Below the pieces are notes generated by a model, which was not told where the DNA came from, made no database searches, and worked only from the letters and a program-made list of their open reading frames with translations. From assembly GCA_028873975.1 (NCBI GenBank), contig JAPPMO010000119.1:62001-126000 (forward strand): a DNA stretch of 64,000 nucleotides, read 5' to 3'. Position 1 is the first letter of the stretch; every line of letters begins with the position of its first letter. Source of the DNA: Chloroflexota bacterium (lineage in GTDB: Bacteria > Chloroflexota > Anaerolineae > Aggregatilineales > Phototrophicaceae). The translations under genes were made by a program, and so were the position numbers. Of this stretch, positions 33,095-42,842 are shown piece after piece.

Positions 33095-36000
33095 TCAGCC
33101 CTGGTCATCAGTTCGGGAATACCCTAAGTCCCGCACAGCCTCCCAAAAGCGCTCGACATTCCGCAGCTTGACCTCGTCGAAGCCGCGGATTATGTCGGGT
33201 AGTTGCGCCAGTTGCGCCGCTCGCCCATAGTTGTCTTCGCTCAGCTCGTCGACGGCGGCGAAAATCAAGTGGCGGTACTGGACAATCAAGTCGCGCTCGA
33301 CGCGCCGCACCTGGTCGTAGCCGAAGATGTCGAAAGGCGTTCCGCGCAATCCTTTTAGCGCGCAGAGGGCGCGATAAACCCACTCGAACCAGGGCCCGAA
33401 TTGCAGCTTGCGCTTGAGCCCAAAGGCTTTCAAGATGGGCGGGTGCAGGTGATAGCGCAGGCGGCCATACTCGCCAAATTGCTCGCGCATGGCTGCTCGC
33501 GCATCGCCTTTGAGGCTCAGCCTGGCCACCTCGTATTCGTCTTTGTATGCCATCAATTTGAAAAGATAGCGCGCTACGGCTTCGCTGAGCTCGCAGCTGT
33601 CCGGGCAAAGCGCTCGTTCTTTGTCATAGACGCGCTTGACATCCTCGACATAGCGTCGGGCATAGGACGCGTTCTGATAGGCGATCAGTTCCGGTACGCG
33701 GACTTCCAGCAGGCGCTTAAGCTCGCCGCTCGCGCCGACAGAATCCACCAGCGCCTTCGCTGTCGGGGATAGCGCGACTTGTTCAGCGAAACCACCCTTG
33801 CGTCCCAAATCGAGTTCGGCCAGCCAGGCGGGGTCAGCCACCGCTAGTCTGCCGGCGCGGAAAGCCTGCTGGTTTTCCGCCGCCTTGACGCCGTTGAGCT
33901 CAATTGCAGCTTCGATCGCGGAAGCGGACATCGGCAGCAAACCTGCCTGATAAGCGGCGCCGATGACGATCATATTCGCCATCATGTGATTGTCGAATAA
34001 GGCTTCCGCCATGCCGATGGCATCAAAGAAGACGTTAGCGCCCGCCCGCGTCTGTCGATTGATGACCTCCAATACGCGATCGGCTTCCGGGAACTCGACA
34101 GTCGTATCGCGGACCATGGCGCCAGTCGGCACTTGGCTGGTGCTGACGATGGCGACGCTGCGCTGTGGGTGGGCGCGCATCAGGTTTTTGCTTTCCGTCG
34201 CCGTCAGCACGTCAAAGACCAGGAAGGCGTCCGCCGCGCCATTGCCGACCTTCGCGGCGATGTCAACCGGCTCGGTGGTGATTTTTAGGTTGGAGACGAC
34301 GGGTCCGCCTTTTTGGCTGAGGCCCGTCTGATCAAGCGACCTCACATGTAGCCCGTCCAAAGCCGCGGCTGTGCCCAGGACCTGGTTGGCGGTGACGACG
34401 CCCGTCCCGCCGATGCCCATCAGCAGGATGTTGGCGGCGCCATTGAGCTGGCGTTCCGGTTCGGCGATTGTCCGCTCCACCTTGAAAGCCGGCTTTGACT
34501 GCGCGCGCGGTTTTTCAGCCGGGATCACGCTCATGAAGGCGGGACAATTGCCGTCCAGGCAGGTGTAATCCTTATTGCAAGACGATTGATGGATCTGTGT
34601 CTTGCGGCCGAATTCGGTCTCGACAGGCTGTACGCTTAAGCAATTGGAAACGCTGCCGCAATCGCCGCAGCCTTCACAGACAGCCTCGTTGATGACGATG
34701 CGCAAGCTGGGATCGGCCGCGTAGCCGCGCCTGCGCTTGCGGCGCAGATTCGCCGCGCATTCCTGGTCATAGATCAGCACGGTCACGCCGGGGGTATCGC
34801 GCAGATGCAGCTGCGCCTCTTCCATGCGGTCGCGATCCCAAACCTCTGCGCCCGGCGCCCAATAGGTATCGGGCGCGAACTCGCCCGGGTCCGAGGAAAC
34901 GACGATGGTCTTCGCCACGCCTTCGGCATAGAGAAAATGCGTGAGTTCGGGCACCGGCATCAATCCATCGGCTTGCTGTCCGCCGGTCATCGCGACTGCC
35001 GAGTTGTAAAGGATTTTGAAGGTGATATGCGTGCCGGCAGCACAGGCTTGCCGTATTGACAGCGAACCGCTATGGGCGAAGGTGCCATCGCCGATGTTTT
35101 GAAAGATATGATCAATATCGGAAAATAATGAAGCGCCGACCCAGTTGGCGCCTTCGCCGCCCATCTGCGTGACGCCGGCGGTATTGCGATCCATCAGGAT
35201 CGCCAGGGTATGACAGCCGATGCCAGCCGCTGCCATGGAGCCCTCCGGCACTTTGGTCGAGCGATTGTGCGGGCAGCCCGAACAGAAATAGGGCTGCCGC
35301 GCCAGGATCGGAATCGTGCCCATATCGGGCAAGGCCTTGATCTGATCGAGGCGTCGCTCCAGCGACGGAACATCGACGCGTCCGATCAAGCGGCGCGCCA
35401 GCACCCGTACGATTTCGTCAGCGTCCAATTCGTTATCGGCTTTGACCAGGCGCTCGCCCCGCTCGTCCTTTTTGCCGACGATGCGCGGGGCGTCCGGCAT
35501 GGCATATAGCGTCTCCTTGCAGAACATTTCGATGAAGGAGCGCTTCTCCTCAATGACCAGGATCTCTTCCAAGCCATGGGCGAATTGATGCAAGATATCG
35601 GGTTCAAGCGGGAAGATCATGCCGAGTTTCAACAGACGTATGCCGCATCTTTCCAGCTCCGCGTCGTCCAGCCCGATGTCCAGCAACGCTTGACGCAAGT
35701 CATAATAGGTCTTGCCCGCGGCGGCGATCCCCAACCAGGCATCCGGAGCCGCCACGGTGATCTTGTTGATCTTGTTGGCTTTGGCGAAGGCCAGGGCGGC
35801 GTCCAGCCTCACGTCGTGGATCTGCTGTTCCAATTGCAGACTGTAGGGCGAAATCAAGGCGGTGTTCTGCGTATGGCGCCAGGGCTTGCCGTCCACCATG
35901 AATTGCGGCTCGACGATCCGGATGCGCTCGCTCGATACTTCCGCGCTGCTGTATTCGTCGGCGACATCAGTGACGATCTTGAAGCCCACCCACAACCCGC

Positions 36001-36619
36001 AGAAGCGCGACAACTCGAAACCGACCCGGCCCATATCGAGGATTTCTTGCACATTGCCGGGGAAAAGCGTCGGCATCAAGGCGTCGTAAAGCGCGACTTC
36101 GGAATGAGAGGGGATGGTTGAGGACTTGCAAGAGGGGTCGTCGCCCGCCAGCGCCAGCACGCCGCCATATCGACCGACGCCGGTCAAGTTGCCGTGTTTG
36201 AAGGCATCGCCGCTGCGATCGACGCCGGGACCCTTGCCGTACCACATGCCCAAAACGCCGTCGTATTTGGGATCGGGCAGGAGGTTGGCGGTCTGGCTGC
36301 CCAGGATGGCGGTGGCGGCGAGTTCCTCATTGACCGCCGGAATGAAGCGGATATGATGTTCTTCCAGCAACCCGGGGATTTGCTCCAGCACCATATCGAT
36401 GATGCCCATGGGCGAGCCGCGGTAGCCGGTGATCAAACTGCCGGTATGCAATCCGCGACCTTTGTCCGCCCGATGCTGATCCATCGGCAAGCGCGCCAAT
36501 GCCTGTGTCCCGTTCAGGATAACGCGCCCGTTTTCTACCGTGTAGCGGTCTTGCAAGCTAAAGTCTTGCAAACCCTGTTTCGTTTTGACCGATGAAGGCG
36601 GAGCCTTTGCTTCTATCAT
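33095..36619 (-). CDS. Indolepyruvate ferredoxin oxidoreductase, fused alpha-beta type
   Basis: A 1174-residue fused 2-oxoacid oxidoreductase. The N-terminal part is IorA-like (LNGTQALARLPMDQH, GYRGSPMGIIDMVLEQIPGL, EELAATAILGSQ), then a TPP-binding region (CSGCPHNRSTKVPEGS, GGEGANWVGASLFSD). A cysteine cluster (CEGCGDCGSVSNCLSV, C, CLDGNC) holds iron-sulfur. The last third is the IorB/gamma domain (LLMGIGGTGVVTANQVLGTA, DQTGLSQKGGPVVS). It converts arylpyruvates from aromatic amino-acid transamination to aryl-acetyl-CoA with reduction of ferredoxin. The fused form is known in several bacterial phyla. A CopD-like gene is 72 bases upstream. Confidence 0.92.
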   Translation of the reverse strand: MIEAKAPPSSVKTKQGLQDFSLQDRYTVENGRVILNGTQALARLPMDQHRADKGRGLHTGSLITGYRGSPMGIIDMVLEQIPGLLEEHHIRFIPAVNEELAATAILGSQTANLLPDPKYDGVLGMWYGKGPGVDRSGDAFKHGNLTGVGRYGGVLALAGDDPSCKSSTIPSHSEVALYDALMPTLFPGNVQEILDMGRVGFELSRFCGLWVGFKIVTDVADEYSSAEVSSERIRIVEPQFMVDGKPWRHTQNTALISPYSLQLEQQIHDVRLDAALAFAKANKINKITVAAPDAWLGIAAAGKTYYDLRQALLDIGLDDAELERCGIRLLKLGMIFPLEPDILHQFAHGLEEILVIEEKRSFIEMFCKETLYAMPDAPRIVGKKDERGERLVKADNELDADEIVRVLARRLIGRVDVPSLERRLDQIKALPDMGTIPILARQPYFCSGCPHNRSTKVPEGSMAAAGIGCHTLAILMDRNTAGVTQMGGEGANWVGASLFSDIDHIFQNIGDGTFAHSGSLSIRQACAAGTHITFKILYNSAVAMTGGQQADGLMPVPELTHFLYAEGVAKTIVVSSDPGEFAPDTYWAPGAEVWDRDRMEEAQLHLRDTPGVTVLIYDQECAANLRRKRRRGYAADPSLRIVINEAVCEGCGDCGSVSNCLSVQPVETEFGRKTQIHQSSCNKDYTCLDGNCPAFMSVIPAEKPRAQSKPAFKVERTIAEPERQLNGAANILLMGIGGTGVVTANQVLGTAAALDGLHVRSLDQTGLSQKGGPVVSNLKITTEPVDIAAKVGNGAADAFLVFDVLTATESKNLMRAHPQRSVAIVSTSQVPTGAMVRDTTVEFPEADRVLEVINRQTRAGANVFFDAIGMAEALFDNHMMANMIVIGAAYQAGLLPMSASAIEAAIELNGVKAAENQQAFRAGRLAVADPAWLAELDLGRKGGFAEQVALSPTAKALVDSVGASGELKRLLEVRVPELIAYQNASYARRYVEDVKRVYDKERALCPDSCELSEAVARYLFKLMAYKDEYEVARLSLKGDARAAMREQFGEYGRLRYHLHPPILKAFGLKRKLQFGPWFEWVYRALCALKGLRGTPFDIFGYDQVRRVERDLIVQYRHLIFAAVDELSEDNYGRAAQLAQLPDIIRGFDEVKLRNVERFWEAVRDLGYSRTDDQG

Positions 36620-36691
36620 GCGAGACCTTTTGTAATTTTACCGCTATGGTCCTCATCTTCATTTATAACAGAAAAGGATAGGCAAAACACT

Positions 36692-37198
36692 TTAGATCGA
36701 GACAAGCCAGGCGCTCGTCGCCAGAATCAACAGGGCGAGCAGCGCAATAATTAGGCTCAGACGCCGTTCCTTCCGGCGCAAGCGCCGCCACTCGCTATGC
36801 CCATCCTTTCCATGTTGAAGGAGCAAGCTGACGCGCTCCAGCGCCGGCGCGACGCTCAATTGCAGAGCCAGGCCGAGTAGCGCCATGACCGCAATCAACA
36901 AGTGCTTCAGAAGCAAGACGCGGCTCCATGGATTGTCGAGCCGCAGCAAGCCGTCGTAATTGGGGTCGGCTGTCATCTGCAGCAAGCCGGTGACAATCAA
37001 GACGACGAGCGCCAGGTTGCTGACCTGGGCAAAGCGTCCCCGGATGCGGAGCAAGATTTGATGCAGAGCGGCCTCACCCTCTAGCGCATTGTTAACTTGC
37101 GGGATGACCAGGAACGTGATCAGCAGAAGGCCGCCGATCCAGACGACTGTCGCCAGGATGTGGAAGAAGAGGCTGATCGCCAGGGCAGCTTGCGACAT
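36692..37198 (-). CDS. CopD-like membrane protein
   Basis: A 168-residue integral membrane protein with four hydrophobic segments (about residues 3-28, 57-75, 92-115 and 147-166). The start AISLFFHILATVVWIGGLLL is typical of CopD/DUF2269-type proteins, with a histidine and the WIGG pattern in the first helix that may bind metal or haem. The gene begins four bases after the RraA-like gene ends, so they are co-transcribed. Role unknown. Confidence 0.75.
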   Translation of the reverse strand: MSQAALAISLFFHILATVVWIGGLLLITFLVIPQVNNALEGEAALHQILLRIRGRFAQVSNLALVVLIVTGLLQMTADPNYDGLLRLDNPWSRVLLLKHLLIAVMALLGLALQLSVAPALERVSLLLQHGKDGHSEWRRLRRKERRLSLIIALLALLILATSAWLVSI

Positions 37199-37202
37199 AA
37201 GC

Positions 37203-37940
37203 TTAGGATAACCGCTTCAGCCAAGCCTCATATTCCGCCCGGGCTTCGTCGTTGAGCGGGTAGTATTTCTCCAGCGCGCCGCCTGCTTCCAGTTTCATGC
37301 GCGAGAAGACTTCCCATTCGGCTTTGGCCGAGGCTTTGTCAGCGATATCCGAGGCCATCGCCGCCGGCACGACCACGGCGCCGTCGTCGTCGGCGACAAT
37401 GACATCGCCAGGCACGACAAATACACCGGCGCAGGCGATCGGCACATTGACCGCGTGAGGGAAGATATCGGTCTGCGTGTGAAAATTGGGCGTGACGCCG
37501 CGCAGCCACAAACCCAGATCAAGCTGTTGCACTTCGGGAAAGTCGCGAATGCAGCCGTCGATGATCAAGCCCTCGCCGCCGCCCGCTTTGTAGGAGGTTA
37601 GCATCATCTCGCCGAAGACGCCGCTGGACCTGTTGCCGCGGGCGTCGACCACGACGACATCGCCGGGCGCGGCCGCCACGATGGCTTTGCGGTGCAGTTC
37701 GCGCTCGGGCGCGTAGGCGTACTCATCGCCCCAGTGCAAGTCTTCGCGCTTGGGCATAAATTGCAAGGTGACGGCTTGGCCAGCCAGCGACTTGCCCGGG
37801 TTGAAAGGGAGCAGACCGACCATGTGCGGGTTGCGTATGCCCTCCCGCGCCAGCGCGCCAGCGATGGTGGCTGTGCCGATGTCTCGCAGCTGGTCTAATG
37901 TCTCTTGCGGGAGGCGCGCGAAGCTCGGATTCTCTAGCAT
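37203..37940 (-). CDS. RraA-family protein (HMG/oxaloacetate aldolase-like)
   Basis: A 245-residue protein of the RraA/DlpA family. The family core is TATIAGALAREGI at the start, GDVVVVDARGNRSSGVFGEM in the middle and DGCIRDFPEVQQLDLGLWLRG with the conserved GxxRD pattern. It ends with the PGDVIVADDDGAVVVP block. The ATG at 37940 is preferred because of an AAAGGA box. Enzymes of this group split 4-hydroxy-4-methyl-2-oxoglutarate or decarboxylate oxaloacetate; others inhibit RNase E. An enzymatic role is more likely in this catabolic setting. Confidence 0.85.
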   Translation of the reverse strand: MLENPSFARLPQETLDQLRDIGTATIAGALAREGIRNPHMVGLLPFNPGKSLAGQAVTLQFMPKREDLHWGDEYAYAPERELHRKAIVAAAPGDVVVVDARGNRSSGVFGEMMLTSYKAGGGEGLIIDGCIRDFPEVQQLDLGLWLRGVTPNFHTQTDIFPHAVNVPIACAGVFVVPGDVIVADDDGAVVVPAAMASDIADKASAKAEWEVFSRMKLEAGGALEKYYPLNDEARAEYEAWLKRLS

Positions 37941-38142
37941 ATTTTCCTTTGTCCTACACAATTTGACGAATGCTTGTATGATTATAACAGCTTTGCCGCA
38001 ATCACCTTGCGGGGCAGGCGCCTTGCTTCAATTTATTCTTTCTAAATCTTTTCTCTGTGTCCTCTTATTTAATAAACCGCGTATTGCGGTAGCCGAGCAG
38101 GTTTATTATTTTGTGTGAGCGAGGTAGCCCAATTTCGCTGCC

Positions 38143-38159
38143 GCCGAGCGGCTGTGTCT
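38143..38159 (+). repeat. GCCGAGCGGCTGTGTCT short repeat, copy 4
   Basis: The bases gccgagcggctgtgtct lie 26 bases before the YchF start codon. They share flanks with the copy at 24573. Confidence 0.45.
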
Positions 38160-38184
38160 TTGCGGTTAATTGAAAGACAAAGGC

Positions 38185-39285
38185 ATGAGCCTCAGCATCG
38201 GCATCGTCGGCTTGCCCAATGTCGGCAAAAGCACCCTCTTCAACGCCTTGACGCGGGCGCAGAACGCCGCTGCGGAAAACTACCCGTTCTGCACCATTGA
38301 GGCCAACCAGGCGGTGGCGCCCCTGCCCGATGCCCGCTTGACCCAACTGCAAGACTGGGCCGGCGTCCCGCAAGCGATTCCCGCCCGGGTCGATTTTGTT
38401 GATGTGGCGGGCTTGGTGAAAGGCGCCAGCCAAGGCGAAGGATTGGGCAATCGCTTCCTGGGGCATATCCGCGATGTCGACGCCATCGTGCATGTTGTGC
38501 GCTGCTTTGATGACGACAATGTCGTGCATGTCAGCGCCTCGCCCGACCCGGCCGATGATATCGCCGTCATCAATACCGAATTGGCGCTGGCGGACCTGCA
38601 GCAACTGGAACGACGGCTGGAAAAACTGGAACGCGAAGTCAAGGGCGATCGCGCGCTCTTGCCTATCCTGGAGATGGCGCGGAAAGTCGAAGCGCATGTC
38701 GGCGCAGGACAGCCTCTGCGTGATTTCCCGGAAAGTGACGATTTCGCTTTTGCGGCGCTCAATCAAGAGATGCGTTTTCTGACGGCGAAACCGATGATTT
38801 ACCTGGCCAATGTCGACGAAGACGGCCTGCAAGGCGACAGCGCCTATCTCGCGGGGGCGCGACAGATCGCCGCGGTCGCGGGCGCGGAGGTGATCGCGGT
38901 CTGCGCCAGCCTGGAGGCTGAGATCGGCAGCTTGAGCGACGAGGAGCGGATGGAATACCTGAGCCTGTATGATATTAGCGAAAGCAGCCTGGAGCGCTTG
39001 ATCCGCGAATGCTATCGCAGCCTCGGCTTAATCAGCTATTTCACCTTCAATGAGACCGAGACGCGGGCCTGGACCATTCGCGGCGGCTGGACGGCGCCGC
39101 AGGCGGCCGGCGTGATCCACAGCGATTTCGAGCGCGGTTTCATCCGCGCCGAGGTCATCCCGTTTTCGGTCTTTGCGGAATATCAAGACCGCAACCTCAT
39201 TAAGTCAGCGGGCTTGATGCAGGTCGAGGGACGGGACTACGTTGTGCAAGACGGCGATGTCATATTGTTCCGCTTCAATGTCTGA
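38185..39285 (+). CDS. ychF: Redox-regulated ATPase/GTPase YchF
   Basis: A 366-residue Obg-related P-loop protein. The G1 motif is GLPNVGKST at residues 9-17, followed by DVAGLVKGASQGEGLGNRFL (G3) and the YchF-type NVDED at the G4 place, which explains the preference for ATP in this family. A TGS domain at the C-terminus (TFNETETRAWTIRGGWTAPQ, ending YVVQDGDVILFRFNV) is present. It associates with ribosomes and stress responses in other bacteria. ATG 38185 is chosen as the start; an upstream TTG is possible. It is convergent with the peptidase gene. Confidence 0.95.
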   Translation: MSLSIGIVGLPNVGKSTLFNALTRAQNAAAENYPFCTIEANQAVAPLPDARLTQLQDWAGVPQAIPARVDFVDVAGLVKGASQGEGLGNRFLGHIRDVDAIVHVVRCFDDDNVVHVSASPDPADDIAVINTELALADLQQLERRLEKLEREVKGDRALLPILEMARKVEAHVGAGQPLRDFPESDDFAFAALNQEMRFLTAKPMIYLANVDEDGLQGDSAYLAGARQIAAVAGAEVIAVCASLEAEIGSLSDEERMEYLSLYDISESSLERLIRECYRSLGLISYFTFNETETRAWTIRGGWTAPQAAGVIHSDFERGFIRAEVIPFSVFAEYQDRNLIKSAGLMQVEGRDYVVQDGDVILFRFNV

Positions 39286-39292
39286 GCGCTCC

Positions 39293-40435
39293 TCAGCGAC
39301 AGAAATCCGCGATCAGCGCCGTATAAATTTCCTGGCAGCTTTGGACCGATGCCAAATCGACCCATTCGACGCGGGCGTGGGCGCCAGCGCCGGCCGGACC
39401 CAAAACGACGGTGGGAACCCCGCGGTCGCCGAATAAAGCGGCATCCATCCACCAACTGCTGCCGATGATAGGCGCATCGCTCTCCAGACAAGCGTCCGCG
39501 TGCCGCTTGAGCGCGCGCGCCAGCGCATGATCGGCGGCGATGCCATAAGGGCTTCGGGAAAAAGTCGCTCGTACCCCTGCTTTGAAGTCGGGGTCCGCCG
39601 CGGCGATTTCGTCGAGCAGCGCCCCCGCTTCCGCTTCTACGCTTTGGGCGCTTTCGCCGGGGATGGTGCGACGTTCAGCCAGTAGTTTGCAGCGGGCCGG
39701 GATCATCGAGATTTCTTCGCCGCCTTCAATGAAAGAGGCATGCAGGGAACCGCTTCCCAAGAGGTCGTGCCTTGGGCGGGCGCGCAGTTTTTGATCCAGG
39801 GCGTCGAGCGCGGCCAGGACCTTGCCCATTTTGACGATGGCGTCTACGCCGAGCTCGGGGCGGGATCCGTGCGCGGCGACGCCATTGACCTCAAATTCCA
39901 GCCAGACGAAGCCGCGATGCGCGATGCTGATCGCCAGTTCCGTTGGTTCGGCGATCAGCACAGCATCGGCGGGCCAGCGTTGCCATTCCGCCAGCAGAGC
40001 CTCCGTGCCGATGCTGCCGTATTCTTCGTCGGCGACCGCGCTGACGATGACATCGCCAGAGAGCGCCATGCTCCGCGCCGCTTTTGCAGCCAGCATGCAG
40101 GCGGCCAGTCCGCTCTTCATATCGTAAGCGCCGCGCCCATACAGTCGCCCATCCTCGATTACCGGCTGGAAGGGCGCGTCCATGCCCGATACGCCGACGA
40201 CATCTGTATGCGCGTTGAGCATCAGGGACTTGCCGCGGCCGCTGCCGCGGGCGATCAGCACGGCGTTTGGGCGCCCGGGAGCGGCTTCCTGGAGATGTGT
40301 CTCCAAGCCGTTTCGTCGTCCCCATTCGGCGACGAATTCAGCCATGGCGGCTTCGCCGGCGCCACCTGGCACGAGATCGGGATTGACAGAATCGATGGCG
40401 ACGAGCTTGGACAACAAAGCAACAAGTTCGTTCAT
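39293..40435 (-). CDS. M20-family metallopeptidase (ArgE/DapE-like)
   Basis: A 380-residue zinc deacylase or peptidase. The metal ligands are visible as H76 and D105 (NAHTDVVG, GRGAYDMKSG), with the catalytic E137-E138 (VADEEYG) and another ligand in IAEPTEL near 163. A dimerisation domain (FEVNGVAAHGSRPELGVDAI) sits in the middle. ATG 40435 is chosen as the start; a TTG six codons upstream is a possible alternative. It would remove acyl groups from amino acids or cleave small peptides. Substrate cannot be assigned. Confidence 0.88.
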   Translation of the reverse strand: MNELVALLSKLVAIDSVNPDLVPGGAGEAAMAEFVAEWGRRNGLETHLQEAAPGRPNAVLIARGSGRGKSLMLNAHTDVVGVSGMDAPFQPVIEDGRLYGRGAYDMKSGLAACMLAAKAARSMALSGDVIVSAVADEEYGSIGTEALLAEWQRWPADAVLIAEPTELAISIAHRGFVWLEFEVNGVAAHGSRPELGVDAIVKMGKVLAALDALDQKLRARPRHDLLGSGSLHASFIEGGEEISMIPARCKLLAERRTIPGESAQSVEAEAGALLDEIAAADPDFKAGVRATFSRSPYGIAADHALARALKRHADACLESDAPIIGSSWWMDAALFGDRGVPTVVLGPAGAGAHARVEWVDLASVQSCQEIYTALIADFCR

Positions 40436-40585
40436 CTTTGTGTATTGCCTCAAAAGCGTTGACTAGCTATGAGTTATGGTAATGGAATGAGATGCAAAAT
40501 AACACGCTGGAACAAAAATACTCGCTGTTCAAAAACGGCAAAATAAAGCACAATCTCTTAGAACATAATTACTAAAGGACGGGGG

Positions 40586-41482
40586 ATGTCTGTTTTCGAC
40601 ACCAAGACTAAATTCGCAGATTACAAGGAAGAGGGAGCGAATTGGATCACTTTATCATCCGGTGAATATTATCCGGATATTTTGTTTGACGCTTGCCTAC
40701 TATATGAACCCGTATTACGACTTTTTGCTCGACTGCTTAAATCCTCTGAGACATCAAAACGACTATTCTTGCAGATTGCCGAAGTAAATGAAGTTTGGAT
40801 GAGAATACAACTATGCCGCGTATTTCGAAAATACGTTAGCCCCGAAACACCTGTTGAAATGCTGAAACGAAAAACAAAAGCACAGGAAATTGTACATGAC
40901 TTTGGGGATGGTTTCAGGCAAATTCATGAAGTTCAAGCGAGATTTGACCAGCGTCCTATGCCCGACGAAGCCCTGTGCGCATTGCTATGGGAGTACAAAA
41001 GTAGAGGTGCCAAAGGATACGACTTAACAGAGCGATTTTTCGATTTGTTTAGGTCTCAGTTTCCCGAACTTATACTTCTGGGGCCAAAACGTGCTGGGCA
41101 AGACATAAGATTGGGAACAGTTTTTGAAGACTATCCGAATCCTGATAGGCCTGTGGACTTCTTAGTCTGTACCAAAGATGGGAAATCTGTTTTAGCGATT
41201 GGATTTGCGCGATATGATGGCGATCGGGGTGGCGCACAAGAAGACGATCGAACCGGTGGATATAAAAACGCTGCTAATGAGATTCTGAATTACACCGAAA
41301 CCAGAGCGCCTTCTACAAAAGTAATCTTTGTCAACGACGGCCCCGGTCTATTGCTCGGCTCAATGTGGGACGATTACGCTACAATTGAAGAAAGCTGGAG
41401 GGGCAACAAAATCATAGTTACTACGCTTCGTATGATTCCTACTAGACTTACAAAATCTTGGCTTCTGGGCACTGCAGATTAA
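40586..41482 (+). CDS. Probable type II restriction endonuclease
   Basis: A 298-residue protein directly upstream of a DNA methyltransferase. I do not recognise its exact family. The region RPVDFLV (residues 188-194) and, after a turn, GFARYDGDRGGAQEDDRTGG (206-225) looks like a nuclease core, with acidic residues and a basic/glutamine-rich loop, but a standard PD-(D/E)XK pattern is not obvious. The gene is visibly AT-rich, has an AAAGGACGGGGG box before its ATG and ends 12 bases before the methylase. The call rests mainly on context. Confidence 0.6.
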   Translation: MSVFDTKTKFADYKEEGANWITLSSGEYYPDILFDACLLYEPVLRLFARLLKSSETSKRLFLQIAEVNEVWMRIQLCRVFRKYVSPETPVEMLKRKTKAQEIVHDFGDGFRQIHEVQARFDQRPMPDEALCALLWEYKSRGAKGYDLTERFFDLFRSQFPELILLGPKRAGQDIRLGTVFEDYPNPDRPVDFLVCTKDGKSVLAIGFARYDGDRGGAQEDDRTGGYKNAANEILNYTETRAPSTKVIFVNDGPGLLLGSMWDDYATIEESWRGNKIIVTTLRMIPTRLTKSWLLGTAD

Positions 41483-41494
41483 GAAGGCGCATTC

Positions 41495-42820
41495 ATGGCT
41501 ACAGGCGAAACCAAATCAAAGTGGTCGGGAGAACTGTCGGAAAGCCATTCGGGTAAACCAAATATCGTTCGCTTGACCTATGGGGGCAAAGCTGAGGAGT
41601 CAGCTATTCTAACGCTTGCTCCCGCAACCATAACCGGTGTGTGGAACTCCGATCAGAATAAGATGGATAATAGATTGTATTATGGGGATAATGCCGGAAT
41701 TTTGGCAACGCTGTTGTATGATAGGACAGTGAACGGAAACGTTGATCTGGTGTATATTGATCCTCCGTTTGCTACGAACAGCGTGTTCAAATCACGTTCC
41801 CGCAATGATGCATACGAAGATCTAAAAACTGGCGCACTTTACGTTGAGTTTTTACGAACAAGGCTCATTTTGCTACGTGAGCTTCTGTCGGACCAAGGCT
41901 CAATCTATGTTCATCTTGATAGCAACATGGTTTTCCAGATAAAACTTGTTATGGATGAAGTGTTTGGCCCGACAAATTTCAGAGCATTTATTACACGCCG
42001 GAAGTCTAATCCGAAGAACTATACACGAAATACGTACGGTAATATTTCCGACTATATTCTATTTTATACAAAGTCCAACAATTACATATGGAATCGCGCC
42101 TATCGAGAATGGACGAGTAAACGTGCGGAGGACGAATACCCTTATGTTGAAGTAGAAACTGGAAGGCGATTCAAAAAAGTGCCCATTCATGCTCCAGGCG
42201 AGCGAAACGGTGACACGGGCAAGCCTTGGAAGGGAATGAATCCGCCTAAAGGCAAGCATTGGCAATATCGCAGAGAAACACTTGACGAAATGGACGCGCG
42301 CGGAGAGATCTATTGGTCACCTACCGGGAATCCTCGACGCAAAGTGTATTTTGATCAGAGCAAGGGTATTCCTGTACAAGATATTTGGTTAGATGTTAAG
42401 GATGCACACAATCAGAACATCAAAATAACCGGTTATCCTACTGAAAAGCCTGTTGAACTCTTACAGCGTATTATTCGTGCCTCATCTCACACAGACAGCC
42501 TTGTATTAGACTGCTTCAGCGGGTCTGGAACAACTCTTGATGTCGCGTCGCAAATTGGAAGACGCTGGATTGGAATTGACAAGAGTACGGAAGCCATTGA
42601 AACGACTCTCGACAGATTTCGTAGCGGTCTTAAGCCTATGGGTGATTTTGTCAAAACAAAGAATTCAGGAATGCAACAACCTCTGCCGTTAGGTTATAAA
42701 GATTCGGGAGATACACCCTTGAAGTTTATTCATCAGTTTAGCCTTTATGCTACCTCTCCATATAAGGGAGACTTGGACGAAATAGTCTTGGGATGGACTA
42801 GATTCGCGCCAGATCATTGA
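41495..42820 (+). CDS. DNA methyltransferase (N6-adenine type, beta class)
   Basis: A 441-residue site-specific DNA methyltransferase. Motif IV DPPF is at residues 89-92 and the AdoMet motif DCFSGSGTT at 339-347, with GRRWIGID just after; the order is that of the beta class. DPPF suggests N6-adenine methylation. Preceding residues (MDNRLYYGDNAGILATLLYD) are the usual lead-in. The long middle region (about 170-300) is the target-recognition part. It is AT-rich like its partner and the two are probably one mobile R-M unit. A short gap of 22 bases separates it from the convergent acyl-CoA dehydrogenase-like gene. Confidence 0.88.
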   Translation: MATGETKSKWSGELSESHSGKPNIVRLTYGGKAEESAILTLAPATITGVWNSDQNKMDNRLYYGDNAGILATLLYDRTVNGNVDLVYIDPPFATNSVFKSRSRNDAYEDLKTGALYVEFLRTRLILLRELLSDQGSIYVHLDSNMVFQIKLVMDEVFGPTNFRAFITRRKSNPKNYTRNTYGNISDYILFYTKSNNYIWNRAYREWTSKRAEDEYPYVEVETGRRFKKVPIHAPGERNGDTGKPWKGMNPPKGKHWQYRRETLDEMDARGEIYWSPTGNPRRKVYFDQSKGIPVQDIWLDVKDAHNQNIKITGYPTEKPVELLQRIIRASSHTDSLVLDCFSGSGTTLDVASQIGRRWIGIDKSTEAIETTLDRFRSGLKPMGDFVKTKNSGMQQPLPLGYKDSGDTPLKFIHQFSLYATSPYKGDLDEIVLGWTRFAPDH

Positions 42821-42842
42821 CAAGCATGTTCAAACCAAACTG

